Assembly: GCA_000179315.1 (NCBI GenBank)
Contig: ADZZ01000330.1
Location: 52,119-116,118, forward strand
DNA length: 64,000 bases
Direction of reading: 5' to 3'
DNA from: a delta proteobacterium NaphS2
GTDB lineage: Bacteria > Desulfobacterota > DSM-4660 > Desulfatiglandales > Desulfatiglandaceae
The notes under the pieces are model-generated. The model did no database searches. It saw nothing but the letters and a program-made list of their open reading frames with translations, and was not told the origin of the DNA. Positions 52,952-61,992 of this stretch are shown here, piece after piece; the first letter of the stretch is position 1, and every line of letters begins with the position of its first letter. The position numbers were made by a program, and so were the translations under genes.

Positions 52952-54079
52952 ATGAATGAAGATAAAGGAAATCAGGGGCAGGCCTGGATCAGAAACCAGG
53001 TCATGGCACAAGGTCTGTGTACCGGATGTGCGGCCTGCGTGGGTCTTTGTCCCTACCAGAAGTTTTACCGTGATCAGACGGCCGTTATCCATGAATGCGA
53101 CCGCACCTGGGGCCGCTGTTCGGCATACTGTCCCAGGGGACAGGTTGATCTTGGCGGTTTGCGCACAATTCTGTTTGAACCGCGCGATATCACGCCTGAA
53201 CTGGGAGCTGTCAAAGGCCTTTACATGACCCGCTCAACGGATCCGGAAATAAGGGACCGAGCACAGCACGGGGGAACGGTCAGCACGTTGGTGGCCTTGA
53301 CTTTAAAAGAGGGATTCATCCACAAGGCGGTATTGGCGGAACGCAAGAACAACCAGGTTTCTGAAAGCGTGGCCATTTCGGATCCCGACGCGGTTGCCTC
53401 CTTTGCAGGGAGCAAATTTTCGGTTGCCCCGACGGTGGCAAAGTTTAATGAAATCAGTCAAGGTGAGCCCTCTAAGATAGGCGTCGTCGCAACACCCTGT
53501 CAAGCGCTGGCACTGGCCCGAATGCGGGCATATCCCCAGCCCGGCGACGAAGAACGGATGAAAAACCTTGCATTGGTGATCGGGCTTTTCTGCGGATGGG
53601 CTCTCTCTTTTAGAGAACTGCGTCGGTTGATCAAGGAAAAAGCTGGGGCGGATCGTATTCAAGGGATGGACATACCGCCCAGTCAGCACAAAATCATGGA
53701 ACTGCATACGGAAAAAGGACTCATTGAAATCCCCATGGAAGAAGTACAAACCTGCATTCGTGAAAGCTGCCGATATTGTTATGATTTGACCTGTGAGTTT
53801 TCCGACCTCTCCGTGGGCTCCGCCCGCAGTCCCGAAGGGTGGGCCGTTGACCGGGGTTGGAATCAGGTGCTTGTGCGGACGGATAAGGGGCAGGCGTTGC
53901 TTGATCTGGCCCGTTCCAGGGGGATCTTGGAATTCAAAGCGGTCCCGCCGGAGAATTTGGACAGACTTAAGGCCGCTTCCCTGGGAAAAAAGAACACCTG
54001 TATGATCCAGTTGGAGGAAGTATCGGGCCGGAAAGAAGATTTGATTTACACCCGTAGGGAGGCGATTTTATGTCAATAG
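52952..54079 (+). CDS. FrhB/FdhB-type iron-sulfur flavoprotein
   Basis: A 375-residue cytoplasmic protein of the coenzyme F420 hydrogenase/dehydrogenase beta-subunit family. A [4Fe-4S] motif is near the N-terminus (CTGCAACVGLCP), more Cys lie in CDRTWGRCSAYCP, then the FrhB core (HGGTVSTLVALTLKEGF, VVATPCQALAL) and CRESCRYCYDLTCEFSDLSVGS style motifs. Such proteins pass electrons between ferredoxin and other carriers. The start ATG 52952 follows AAAAGGAG. It overlaps iorA by ten bases, which suggests a complex with the oxidoreductase. Confidence 0.85.
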   Translation: MNEDKGNQGQAWIRNQVMAQGLCTGCAACVGLCPYQKFYRDQTAVIHECDRTWGRCSAYCPRGQVDLGGLRTILFEPRDITPELGAVKGLYMTRSTDPEIRDRAQHGGTVSTLVALTLKEGFIHKAVLAERKNNQVSESVAISDPDAVASFAGSKFSVAPTVAKFNEISQGEPSKIGVVATPCQALALARMRAYPQPGDEERMKNLALVIGLFCGWALSFRELRRLIKEKAGADRIQGMDIPPSQHKIMELHTEKGLIEIPMEEVQTCIRESCRYCYDLTCEFSDLSVGSARSPEGWAVDRGWNQVLVRTDKGQALLDLARSRGILEFKAVPPENLDRLKAASLGKKNTCMIQLEEVSGRKEDLIYTRREAILCQ

Positions 54080-56016
54080 TCAGCACCGGCGCCAAGGGGC
54101 AGACGGCACTGCTCATGGGCAATGACGCCATTGCCCGTGGGGCACTGGAAGCAGGCGTCAGAGTCGTGGCCGGATATCCGGGAACGCCCTCTTCCGAAAT
54201 TATACAGACCCTGGCCGACGTTGCCTCCAATCATGGGCTCTACGTGGAATGGTCCGCAAACGAAAAAGTCGGTCTCGAAGTGGCAGCCGCCGGCTCATTT
54301 GCCCAACTCAGATCATTGGCGGTGATGAAGCAGGTGGGGGTGAACGTTGCCTCCGATTTTCTGCTTCACCTGTCCGAATACGGCACCCGGGCAGGCCTCG
54401 TGCTGGTCACCTGCGAGGATCCGGGGGGACTCTCCAGCACCAATGAAGGAGATTCCCGCCATTATGCCAAAATGATGGAGTTTCCTTTGATAGAGCCGGG
54501 CAACTTTCAGGAAGCCAAGGACATGGCCGCCTGGGGCTTTGAACTCTCCGAAAAAGTCCACAATGTTGTGATGTTTCGCTCGGTCACCCGTATGTCCCAC
54601 GCCAGCGGCAATGTGGTTTTGGGTGAAATTTCCCCCGGGCCTTCAAAAGCCCGCTTTCAATTTGACGGCGACATGATGGATCAGATGGGAGGGCCGGTGG
54701 TCACCTTCCCTGGCATGGTGGATCCCATGCACCGCCGCCAGTTGGAAAAGCTTGAAATGGCCCGGAAGATATTTGAAACGTCGCCGTTCAACACTTACAC
54801 CGGACCCAATCAACCGGATCTCCTGGTCATTACCAGCTCAGCCGCATCTCTCTACGCCCGGGAGGCAATTGATCTTTTGCATGTGGCGGAACGTGTGGGG
54901 CTGCTGAAATTGGGAACAACCTGGCCCCTCCCGCCCAAATTGCTTGCCAAGCACCTTAAGACATCCGAAAAAACTCTCATCATAGAGGAAGGAATGCCTT
55001 TCCTGGAAGACAACATAAAGGCCCTATGGACTGAACTGGGGCCCGAGGCAGGGACAAAGCAATTCTTCGGTCGTAAAGACGGACCCCTGCCCCCCACCGA
55101 CGAACTTAATCCGGACCTGGTAGCCCGGGCTCTGGCGGAAATCCTGGGTCTACCCGCCCCGACGGCTGATCAAGCATACATGGGCCGGGCCGCGGAACTG
55201 GCCAAAACCCATGCTCCTTTCCGGGCCATGACCTTCTGTCCGGGCTGTCCCCACAGGGCCTCCTACTGGCTCCTCAACAGCGCACTGAAACAGGACAACC
55301 GCCGGGGTTTCGTTTGCGGCGATATCGGCTGCTACACCCTGGGCGTCATCGGCTGCGGCTTCAATACGCTCAAAACCTCCCATGCCATGGGCTCCGGCAC
55401 CGGACTTGCCTCAGGATTTGGAAAGCTGAACCGTTTCGGTTTTGATCAGCCGGTCATGGCTGTCTGCGGAGACTCCACTTTTTTCCACGCAGCAATGCCG
55501 GCTCTGGTCAATGCGATCCATAACCGGGCGGATATGACGCTGGTGCTGGTGGACAATTCCGGCACGGCCATGACCGGTTTTCAGCCCCATCCCGGCAGTT
55601 CTTCGGACGCCAGCGGCGGAGAACTCCCTTCCGTGGATATCGCCCGCATCTGTGAAGCCATGGGCGCTGAAGTGGCCATTGCCGATCCATTTGAAATGGA
55701 GAGGGCTGAAAAGACCATTCTGGATCTGCTGGACAAAGAAGACGGCGTTCGCGTGTTAATCCTGCGTCAGGCATGCGCGCTGAGCCCGGGAAAGAAAGGA
55801 AAACGCCTCTTTGAGATGGCAGTTGATGAAAATGCTTGCCTGGCGGAAGAATGCGGCTGCAACCGCCTCTGCACCCGGATCTTCGGATGTCCGGGGCTTA
55901 TTTGGGATCCGGAAGCAAAGAAAACCCGTATCGATGAAGTGATCTGTGTGGGCTGCGGTGTTTGTGCCTCCATCTGCCCCACCGGCGCCATTTCAAAAAA
56001 GGAGGTGGCCTCATGA
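54070..56016 (+). CDS. iorA: Indolepyruvate:ferredoxin oxidoreductase alpha subunit
   Basis: A 648-residue TPP enzyme that oxidatively decarboxylates aryl or branched 2-oxo acids to acyl-CoA with ferredoxin as acceptor. The N-terminal pyrimidine-binding domain (GNDAIARGALEAGVRVVAGYPGTPSSE) and the TPP domain (CGDIGCYTLG, GDSTFFHAAMPAL, VLVDNSGTAMTGFQPHPG) are complete. Two ferredoxin-type Cys clusters end the chain (CGCNRLCTRIFGCP and CVGCGVCASICP). Length and order are standard. The start follows GGGAGG and overlaps frhB. Confidence 0.93.
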   Translation: MSIVSTGAKGQTALLMGNDAIARGALEAGVRVVAGYPGTPSSEIIQTLADVASNHGLYVEWSANEKVGLEVAAAGSFAQLRSLAVMKQVGVNVASDFLLHLSEYGTRAGLVLVTCEDPGGLSSTNEGDSRHYAKMMEFPLIEPGNFQEAKDMAAWGFELSEKVHNVVMFRSVTRMSHASGNVVLGEISPGPSKARFQFDGDMMDQMGGPVVTFPGMVDPMHRRQLEKLEMARKIFETSPFNTYTGPNQPDLLVITSSAASLYAREAIDLLHVAERVGLLKLGTTWPLPPKLLAKHLKTSEKTLIIEEGMPFLEDNIKALWTELGPEAGTKQFFGRKDGPLPPTDELNPDLVARALAEILGLPAPTADQAYMGRAAELAKTHAPFRAMTFCPGCPHRASYWLLNSALKQDNRRGFVCGDIGCYTLGVIGCGFNTLKTSHAMGSGTGLASGFGKLNRFGFDQPVMAVCGDSTFFHAAMPALVNAIHNRADMTLVLVDNSGTAMTGFQPHPGSSSDASGGELPSVDIARICEAMGAEVAIADPFEMERAEKTILDLLDKEDGVRVLILRQACALSPGKKGKRLFEMAVDENACLAEECGCNRLCTRIFGCPGLIWDPEAKKTRIDEVICVGCGVCASICPTGAISKKEVAS

Positions 56017-56630
56017 CGGCTCCACAGTTACCGATAGATCCTTATAATGTCATCATCACCGGCGTGGGTGGCCAGGGAAATGTGCTGGCCTCACGTCTTA
56101 TGGGACGTATGCTGGTGGCCCAGGATTATTACGTCACCATCGGAGAAACCTTCGGGGCCAGCCAGCGCGGCGGTTCGGTGATGAGCCACCTGAGAATCTC
56201 CACCCGGTCCGCGTGGTCTCCTCAGATTCCCCACGGACGGGCTCATATGGTTATCGCCATAGAGCCTTCGGAGGCGTTCCGGGTTCTGGCCGTATATGGC
56301 AATGCGGAAATTCAAGTGATATGGAACACCCGGCCCATTCATCCGGTCAGCGTTATCACCGGCCAGGCGGTCTATCCCAGTCTGGAGGAGATCGCTCAGG
56401 GTTTGAACGAACTCTCGGCACAAAACTGGCCGCTCGAAGCGACGTCCCAGGCGCAGACCATGGGGAACCCCATTTTAGGCAACATCATGATGGTGGGGGC
56501 GCTTTCCGCTGTCTCCGATCTGCCACTCGGATCCGACATTTTTGAAGAAACCATTAACGAGATGATGCCGCCGGCCAAGGTCCCCATCAATCTGCAGGCT
56601 TTTTCCTGGGGCCGGGCGGCCCTGACCTAA
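56013..56630 (+). CDS. iorB: Indolepyruvate:ferredoxin oxidoreductase beta subunit
   Basis: A 205-residue POR-gamma-type subunit: NVIITGVGGQGNVLASRLMG, then ETFGASQRGGSVMSHLRIS. The start ATG 56013 overlaps the iorA stop as ATGA and follows GGAGGTGG. The C-terminus resembles the fragment at 2-178, so the genome holds at least two such subunits. Confidence 0.92.
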   Translation: MTAPQLPIDPYNVIITGVGGQGNVLASRLMGRMLVAQDYYVTIGETFGASQRGGSVMSHLRISTRSAWSPQIPHGRAHMVIAIEPSEAFRVLAVYGNAEIQVIWNTRPIHPVSVITGQAVYPSLEEIAQGLNELSAQNWPLEATSQAQTMGNPILGNIMMVGALSAVSDLPLGSDIFEETINEMMPPAKVPINLQAFSWGRAALT

Positions 56631-56771
56631 AATCGGCCCTCGTGCCGGGCCTTCCAAGTTGGGAAATACCGGCACATGTTAAGTCCAAGGTGTTCGACAA
56701 ATATAAATAAAGACTTTAAATGATGTGATGAACTGATTTGAATTAATCATATTTCATGTACAGGAGGGTCC

Positions 56772-57170
56772 ATAAACATATCCGACATCATTAAACGACA
56801 TGTGCAGAACACCCCCGACAAAACAGCCATCATTTTTGGTGAGCGCCGTATCTCTTACGCTCAGCTCAACGCCCTCGTCACCCGCACCGCCCACGGCCTG
56901 CTCGAAAGAGGCCTGAAGCGGGGCGATGGGCTCTCCCTTTTCCTGCCCTCCCTTCCCGAGTTAATCATCACTTACCTGGGAACGGCCCGTGCCGGCATCA
57001 CCGTAAACGTGGTCAATGCCATGCTCAGGGAACAGGAGGTGGCCTATATCCTCAAAGACTGTCAAAGCCGCGCCGTGGTTGTGGAATTCATTCCGGAAAT
57101 CCCCAGATCCGCAGCAGGCAAGGCGTTGCGCCGGCTCCTGCGCGACAGGGAATGGGAGGGCACAGGCTAG
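56772..57170 (+). pseudogene. Broken acyl-CoA ligase with internal deletion
   Basis: The N-terminal 100 residues of an AMP-forming ligase (KRHVQNTPDKTAIIFGERRISY, GDGLSLFLPSLPELIITYLGTARAG) are joined in frame to the last 25 (PEIPRSAAGKALRRLLRD). The P-loop and all A-motifs between them are missing, about 380 codons. The natural start appears to be ATA at 56772, six bases after AGGAGGG, where ATG would be expected; GTG 56802 is the first usable start. Both changes point to a dead gene. It sits between iorB and the crotonase. Confidence 0.8.
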
Positions 57171-57221
57171 CACTTACAATCAGGCAGCAACATACAACCA
57201 TCAAAAAACAAGGAGACAATT

Positions 57222-58028
57222 ATGAAGTACCAATACATGACCTACGAAGAAAAGGAAGAGATCGGCATTCTAACCCTTGATCGTCCGGACAAACGAAACG
57301 CCCTGGGGATGGCCTTTGAAGAGGAAATCATCTCATGTCTGGAAGATGCGGGCAAGCGGTGCGATGCAAAAGTAATCATTTTAAGGGCCAACGGAGACGT
57401 TTTCTGTGCCGGCCACGATCGTATGGAAATCGTCAATCAGCCGGTTTCGAAAATCAGACAGCTGTTTCAGACTTCTTATAAGCTCATGACCACCATCCGT
57501 AGCGCACCTCAGTGCATCATTGCCCAAGTACACAGCATTGCCATGGCAGGGGGCTGCCATCTGGTGGCCGGCTGTGACCTCATCACGGCGGGAGAAGAAA
57601 AAGCCAGATTCGGCATGACCGGCCTCATCTATTCCTACAATTGCACTACGCCCACGGTCGCTGTGAGCCGTGCCGTGCCGCCAAAAAAATGCCTGGAAAT
57701 GCTCATGACGGCGGATCTCTACAGCGCCCGGGAGGCAGAGGCGTTTCACCTGGTCAACCGCGTCTTTCCAGATGACAAATTGGACGGAATGACATGGCAA
57801 TTTGCCAAGAAAATTGCCAAAACCAGCAAATATGCCATCTATATGTCCAAGCAGGCTTTTTATGCGCAGCTTGAAATGTCCGAATGGCAGGCATATCACT
57901 ATGCCAAGGAAATGATGGCGGTTGCCGGTGTCAGCACCAACGCCATCGAGGGATTCACCGCCTTTCTTGATGTCAGCGGTTCCGTGAAAAAGCACAAAAA
58001 CCGGCGATTTGAAAATGCAGTCATTTAG
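57222..58028 (+). CDS. Enoyl-CoA hydratase/isomerase (crotonase) family protein
   Basis: A 268-residue crotonase. The oxyanion-hole segments VFCAGHD and HSIAMAGGCHLVAGCDL are visible. The two usual catalytic Glu positions are not conserved: the FGxPE block reads FGMTGLIYS and the next is CTTPTVAVSRAV, as in ECHDC3-like members. It may therefore not be a classical hydratase. The start follows AAGGAGAC. It is likely the last gene of the frhB-iorAB transcript. Confidence 0.85.
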   Translation: MKYQYMTYEEKEEIGILTLDRPDKRNALGMAFEEEIISCLEDAGKRCDAKVIILRANGDVFCAGHDRMEIVNQPVSKIRQLFQTSYKLMTTIRSAPQCIIAQVHSIAMAGGCHLVAGCDLITAGEEKARFGMTGLIYSYNCTTPTVAVSRAVPPKKCLEMLMTADLYSAREAEAFHLVNRVFPDDKLDGMTWQFAKKIAKTSKYAIYMSKQAFYAQLEMSEWQAYHYAKEMMAVAGVSTNAIEGFTAFLDVSGSVKKHKNRRFENAVI

Positions 58029-58044
58029 AGGAGCCTTTAAGGTT

Positions 58045-58072
58045 GGCCGGAACCCGGAAAAGGGCTCCGGCC
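58045..58072 (+). terminator. Stable hairpin after the crotonase gene
   Basis: GGCCGGA-A-CCC pairs with GGG-C-TCCGGCC around a six-base loop. No T-run follows, so it may be a weak or factor-assisted terminator, or mark an element edge. Confidence 0.5.
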
Positions 58073-58093
58073 CTAGTTGAAAAGATTGTAGGA

Positions 58094-58840
58094 TTAACCG
58101 TCGATTGTGTCCTTCATTCGGTAGCTTTTCGCCTTGATGAGAACGGTTTCGGCATGGTGTAAGAGCCTGTCGAGAATGGCGGACGTGAGCGTTGCATCGT
58201 TGTTAAAGATTTCAGACCAGTCTTGATATGCACGGTTGGAAGTGATGACCATGGCGCCCTGTTCGTATCGAAGGCTGATAATTTGAAACAGGAGATCGGC
58301 CCCTTTCTTGTCAATGGGAAGATAGCCCAGTTCATCGAGAATCAGAAGAGACGGTTTCGTGTACTTTTTGAGTTCCCGCTTCAGGTGTCCGGCAGCGTGG
58401 GCCGCGGAAAGGGTGTTGATCACATCGATGGCGGATGTAAACAGGACGGAATATCCTTCCAGACAGGCGTTGTAGCCGAGTGCGGATGCCAGATGAGTTT
58501 TTCCAACGCCTACACTTCCCAGGAAAATCACATTGGCCTTTTTGTCGATGAACTTCAATCGAAAAAGATCCTGAATCTCAAGACGGTTGATGCTCTGCGG
58601 CCAGTTCCATTGAAACTGGTCCAGGGTTTTGATGACCGGGAACCTGGCGAACCGGATACGCCTTTTTGTGGCGCGGTCCTGCCTGAAAGAGGCTTCCCCC
58701 TCGATGAGCTTGGCAACATACTGCACATGCGCCCAGTTTTTCCGGGCCGCTTCTTTGGCCATGGGGTCGTAATGATCCCGAATAAAGGGAAGTTTCAAAT
58801 ATGACAGATTGTTTTCAATGTTCGATTCAAATTTGTCCAT
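58094..58840 (-). CDS. IstB-type transposition helper ATPase
   Basis: A 248-residue AAA+ ATPase of IS21 elements. Walker A is FLGSVGVGKTHLASALG, Walker B LLILDELGYLPID, and the sensor region is VITSNRAYQDW. It selects target DNA and activates IstA. Its start overlaps istA by 14 bases. Complete and probably active. Confidence 0.93.
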   Translation of the reverse strand: MDKFESNIENNLSYLKLPFIRDHYDPMAKEAARKNWAHVQYVAKLIEGEASFRQDRATKRRIRFARFPVIKTLDQFQWNWPQSINRLEIQDLFRLKFIDKKANVIFLGSVGVGKTHLASALGYNACLEGYSVLFTSAIDVINTLSAAHAAGHLKRELKKYTKPSLLILDELGYLPIDKKGADLLFQIISLRYEQGAMVITSNRAYQDWSEIFNNDATLTSAILDRLLHHAETVLIKAKSYRMKDTIDG

Positions 58841-60307
58841 GGGGCTCCTTTCCGTTATTCTGATAAACGTTGAGGTTCGGCTGATCCACCTTCAGTTCAA
58901 GGAGATCTTCCCGGCGGGTCAAATGAAGCGCACCCGGCTCAGGCAATACTCGGGAGCGCTGCTCAAGAATGTTGGCGATGTACTCCGAAGAAAAGGCCTG
59001 GAAATGAAACGCATCCTCCATGGCCCTGGCTACCGATTCAGTGGAGTATATCTCGCTCAACGCGACAATCTTGCGTACATGATGCATGGGGTTCATTCGA
59101 CGCTGTTCCATTTTCCGGTAATACTGCTGCGCCCTTTTGGAAAGGGCCATAAACCGCATGAATAATTTCTGATCCCGGGCCTTTTTTCGCTGAACCAATA
59201 ATGGTTTTACGTGATCCGGGTCTTCAAAATCCTGATGACGGTCGTAACTGCGTTCATGACGGGCGATGAGTTTGTCCTGAAAATAGATGCAAAGCCTGTC
59301 GGGATAGGCTTTCAACAGCAAACGCAATCCGGCATATTCGGCAGGGACCGAGTATTTGTTGGTATCGAGCGTTATGCGAAACTGGCTGGAAGCCCTGACC
59401 TGGCTGATGGCGCCCACATCAAACGGGTTGTGGGGCAACGGATTTAAAAGACTCTTTTCCTCCTCAAAAAGATCGATCGGTCTTTTACGGGTAACTCCGT
59501 GAATGCGGACGTTGGCGATGTTGTCCACCAGTACCCGGCAGCCGGTCCAAGGGCCTGAAAATCAGGAATACGGAGTCCCGCAAGGAAGTTCTTCTTCACA
59601 TAGCCCACGGCATTTTCCACACGCCCTTTTTCGTTTCCCTTGCCCACGTTGCAGGGGGTGATGGTAAAACCGTAGTGGTTGGCAAAATCGAGATACTTGG
59701 GGTTAAAGGTGGGGTCCTGCCCCACAATCCGTCTCAAGACAGCGGACTTGAGATTGTCCACCATGATTTTTTTGGGACATGTCCCAAAGAAATGAAAGGC
59801 ATTTTGATGGCAGGACAAAAAATGTTCCATGGTTTGTGAAACGGTAAACTCCACATAGGCCATTCGGCTGTAACACATGACCATGACAAAAAAACTCAGT
59901 CTTCTTTTGGTGGATCCCACGGGTACTGAGCCGTAGGAACCCCAGTCCACTTGGGCGCATTCGCCAGGGGCAAATGAAAGGGTCAGATAGGGCGATACTT
60001 TGGGAGGACGGACTTTTCGAACGTACTTTTTGACAATGGAATAGCCCCCTTCAAAACCCTTTTCCCGAATACGCGCAAGTATCTGGGCGGCCGAATAGGG
60101 ATAGGCTTCGAGATCACGGATAATATCCTTTTTGAAAGGATCCAGTTTACTGGGTCTCCAGCCTGATTTTCTGGGCATATAACGCTCTTCCGAGACCCAT
60201 TTTCGAACGGTTCGGCTGTTCAGGGAAAGTTCCCTGGCGATTTGTTCGGCGTTCAGATTATTACGCTTGAGTTCTTTGATTTGACAGAACGTCTCATAAT
60301 CGATCAT
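58827..60307 (-). pseudogene. IstA transposase with a single-base frameshift
   Basis: The N-terminal 285 codons (60307 to about 59530) carry the HTH (NLNAEQIARELSLNSRTVRKW) and the DDE core (CAQVDWGSYG, KKIMVDNLKSAV, KGRVENAVGYVKKNF). The last 230 residues (VDNIANVRIHG ... DLLELKVDQP) lie in another frame down to 58827. At about 59527-59531 the minus strand reads TACTGGTGGAC; one G more (YWVDN) would join the frames. It looks like a one-base loss, a sequencing error, or possibly a frameshift site. Confidence 0.85.
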
Positions 60308-60680
60308 GGCTGACCTCCATCATCTGTTTTAAAATCCGTCCCAGCGACTGGGGGTCTCCTGATCGTTTTTGGGGATGATGGTCCAATGCCAGCACCTGGT
60401 AAAGGGGCTTTTTGTGAGCCACCAGGCCCGCACGGATCAGCTCTTCCCTGGACTGTTCCAACGTGGACGGGGCCATGGAAAGCCGTTCGGAAATAGCAGG
60501 GTCTGAATAATAGCTGAGACCCTGAGCGTCTGAAACCGTTACCAGGAATAGATATAGAGCGCCTGCCGGGTGGCTTAATTTCTCGATGTGATGCTCACGC
60601 ACCAGACGGTGATCGACCCAACTGAACTGCTTGGGAATCTTACGGATACGCTGTGGACAAATGGGATGTTTCCTGACCAT
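60294..60680 (-). CDS. HTH accessory protein of the IS21-type element
   Basis: A 128-residue protein. The central part reads as a winged-helix fold (PAGALYLFLVTVSDAQGLSYYSDPAISERLSMAPSTLEQSREELIRAGLVAH). It should bind DNA and may regulate the element or mark its ends. The start follows AAAGGAGG. It overlaps the zinc-ribbon gene upstream by 41 bases and istA by 14. Found only in the context of this transposon here; no established role. Confidence 0.7.
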   Translation of the reverse strand: MVRKHPICPQRIRKIPKQFSWVDHRLVREHHIEKLSHPAGALYLFLVTVSDAQGLSYYSDPAISERLSMAPSTLEQSREELIRAGLVAHKKPLYQVLALDHHPQKRSGDPQSLGRILKQMMEVSHDRL

Positions 60681-61164
60681 GACTGCCTCCTTTTAAAAAA
60701 ACGGGTTTTTCCAAAAAGTCGTTCCCCAATTCTCTCAAACGGCGGGTGATCATGGCTATGTCATCTTGTAACGCATTTCCAGTTAAGTGGGCGATTAGGC
60801 CAATTAAAACAGAACGTTGCTCCAATAAGATATCTTGTAACCCATTGGGAGTTAATTCCGAGTTAAGTATATGATTTTGTTTTGTATCCGCCGATAATGG
60901 ATCTTGTAACGCATTTTCCTTGGATGGTCTCCGCCAGTACCCCGGATGATCCCTGCGCCACTGCTGTACCCTTGTGACATTTTCAGGTCCCCGGAAGTAG
61001 TTGCGGTTTTCAGGCTTGTTGAGCCACCGCTTTTGACTTTCCGCCTTGCCGGCTTTCCGGCATGCAGGTCTCGAACAGAATTGTTGACGGCCATTACTAC
61101 GTGGATCAGGGTGGAACAACTCTCTGCAATGTCGGCATCTTTTCCTTCTCTCGGCTTTTCCCAT
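60640..61164 (-). CDS. Zinc-ribbon accessory protein of the IS21-type element
   Basis: A 174-residue protein. The N-terminus carries a Cys4 motif (RCRHCRELFHPDPRSNGRQQFCSRPACRKA). A basic WRRDHPGYWRRP segment follows, which probably contacts DNA. Three repeats of the form N-A/G-LQD (NALQDPL, NGLQDIL, NALQDDI) occur in the second half. The start ATG is preceded by GGGGGG. First gene of the element. Exact role unknown. Confidence 0.7.
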   Translation of the reverse strand: MGKAERRKRCRHCRELFHPDPRSNGRQQFCSRPACRKAGKAESQKRWLNKPENRNYFRGPENVTRVQQWRRDHPGYWRRPSKENALQDPLSADTKQNHILNSELTPNGLQDILLEQRSVLIGLIAHLTGNALQDDIAMITRRLRELGNDFLEKPVFLKGGSHGQETSHLSTAYP

Positions 61165-61356
61165 CGGTTTAACCCCCCAAAACCAATGGTCACATTTTTA
61201 AAGCCGCAACAGAAGAAAATCAAAAAAAGAAGAAAAGGGCAGGAAGGGAAGAAAGATTTTATAAAATGATTTTTTTGAAGAATATGGATTAAGAAGATTT
61301 TGTTTGATGTGTATTTTCAAATGACCCGTTTTCGAAGAAAATCAGATCGCCGCTGA

Positions 61357-61983
61357 CATGCATGCATAAAATGGAAAGATAAAATCCTCTACCACTCCCA
61401 AGAAATCGAAGAATGGTTCGTAACCCAAAACCTTGACACTGAACCTAAAGAGAATCCAAAGATGGCAACGGAGCAAAATGAGGAAGTCCATCCAAATGGA
61501 AAATCGGATTCAAAAGAAGAAAAGGATTCCTCCGATGAACCGGATAATGAATACCTCACTCCTGAGGAAGTTTCAGAGAGATTCAAGGTCAGTGAAAAAA
61601 CTCTCGCCAACTGGCGAAGCCAGGAGGAAGGCCCAACCTACTTCAAGTTTGGAAACAAGATCAGGTATTCGACTGAAAGACTCAAAAAATATTTCAAGAA
61701 CAAAAATCCTGAACTTGATCCTGAGCAAGAAGAGGCGGTCAATTCATATGCGGAGATCGAGCTTGACCCTGAACCTAACCATATCGAAGGATACCTCTCT
61801 CCAAGAGAGCTTGGTCAGAAATTCAAATTAACCCGACAAACTCTCGCAAATTGGCGATCTCAAGGCAAAGGCCCAGAATATGAAAAATTTTCAAACAAGG
61901 TTTACTACCCTGTTTCTGCCGTTGATAAATGGGTTGAGTACAGCAAGGTTTATATTTATCAGATGAAGAGGCCCTGGCCCTGA
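61357..61983 (+). pseudogene. 5'-truncated gene with tandem excisionase-type HTH repeats
   Basis: From ATG 61462 the frame gives 173 residues with two similar HTH units (YLTPEEVSERFKVSEKTLANWRSQ and YLSPRELGQKFKLTRQTLANWRSQ), each followed by FGNKIRYS-type strands. Upstream, the same frame stays open to 61357 without a start and encodes KWKDKILYHSQEIEEWF, the end of a third unit. There is no ribosome-binding site before ATG 61462. I infer that the 5' end of a longer multi-HTH gene was lost, perhaps by the nearby transposon. The DNA is AT-rich compared with the core genes. Confidence 0.6.
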
Positions 61984-61992
61984 TCCGTCCGG

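Larger units (their letters stand above)
58094..61164 (-). mobile_element. IS21-type element with two extra genes
   Basis: Four overlapping minus-strand genes: a zinc-ribbon protein, an HTH protein, istA (frameshifted) and istB. Overlaps are 41, 14 and 14 bases, so all four are translationally linked. Ordinary IS21 elements carry only istA and istB. I could not find matching terminal inverted repeats between 58029-58093 and 61165-61356, so the true ends are not fixed. Confidence 0.7.

Noticed and set aside
59500..59560. Programmed ribosomal frameshift joining the IstA halves
   Set aside because: No slippery heptamer or following stem is visible at the junction, and IS21 istA is normally one frame, so a base loss is simpler.
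58029..61356. Terminal inverted repeats of the IS21-type element
   Set aside because: Several AT-rich or GGTTAA-like similarities were compared, but none gave a convincing paired end.
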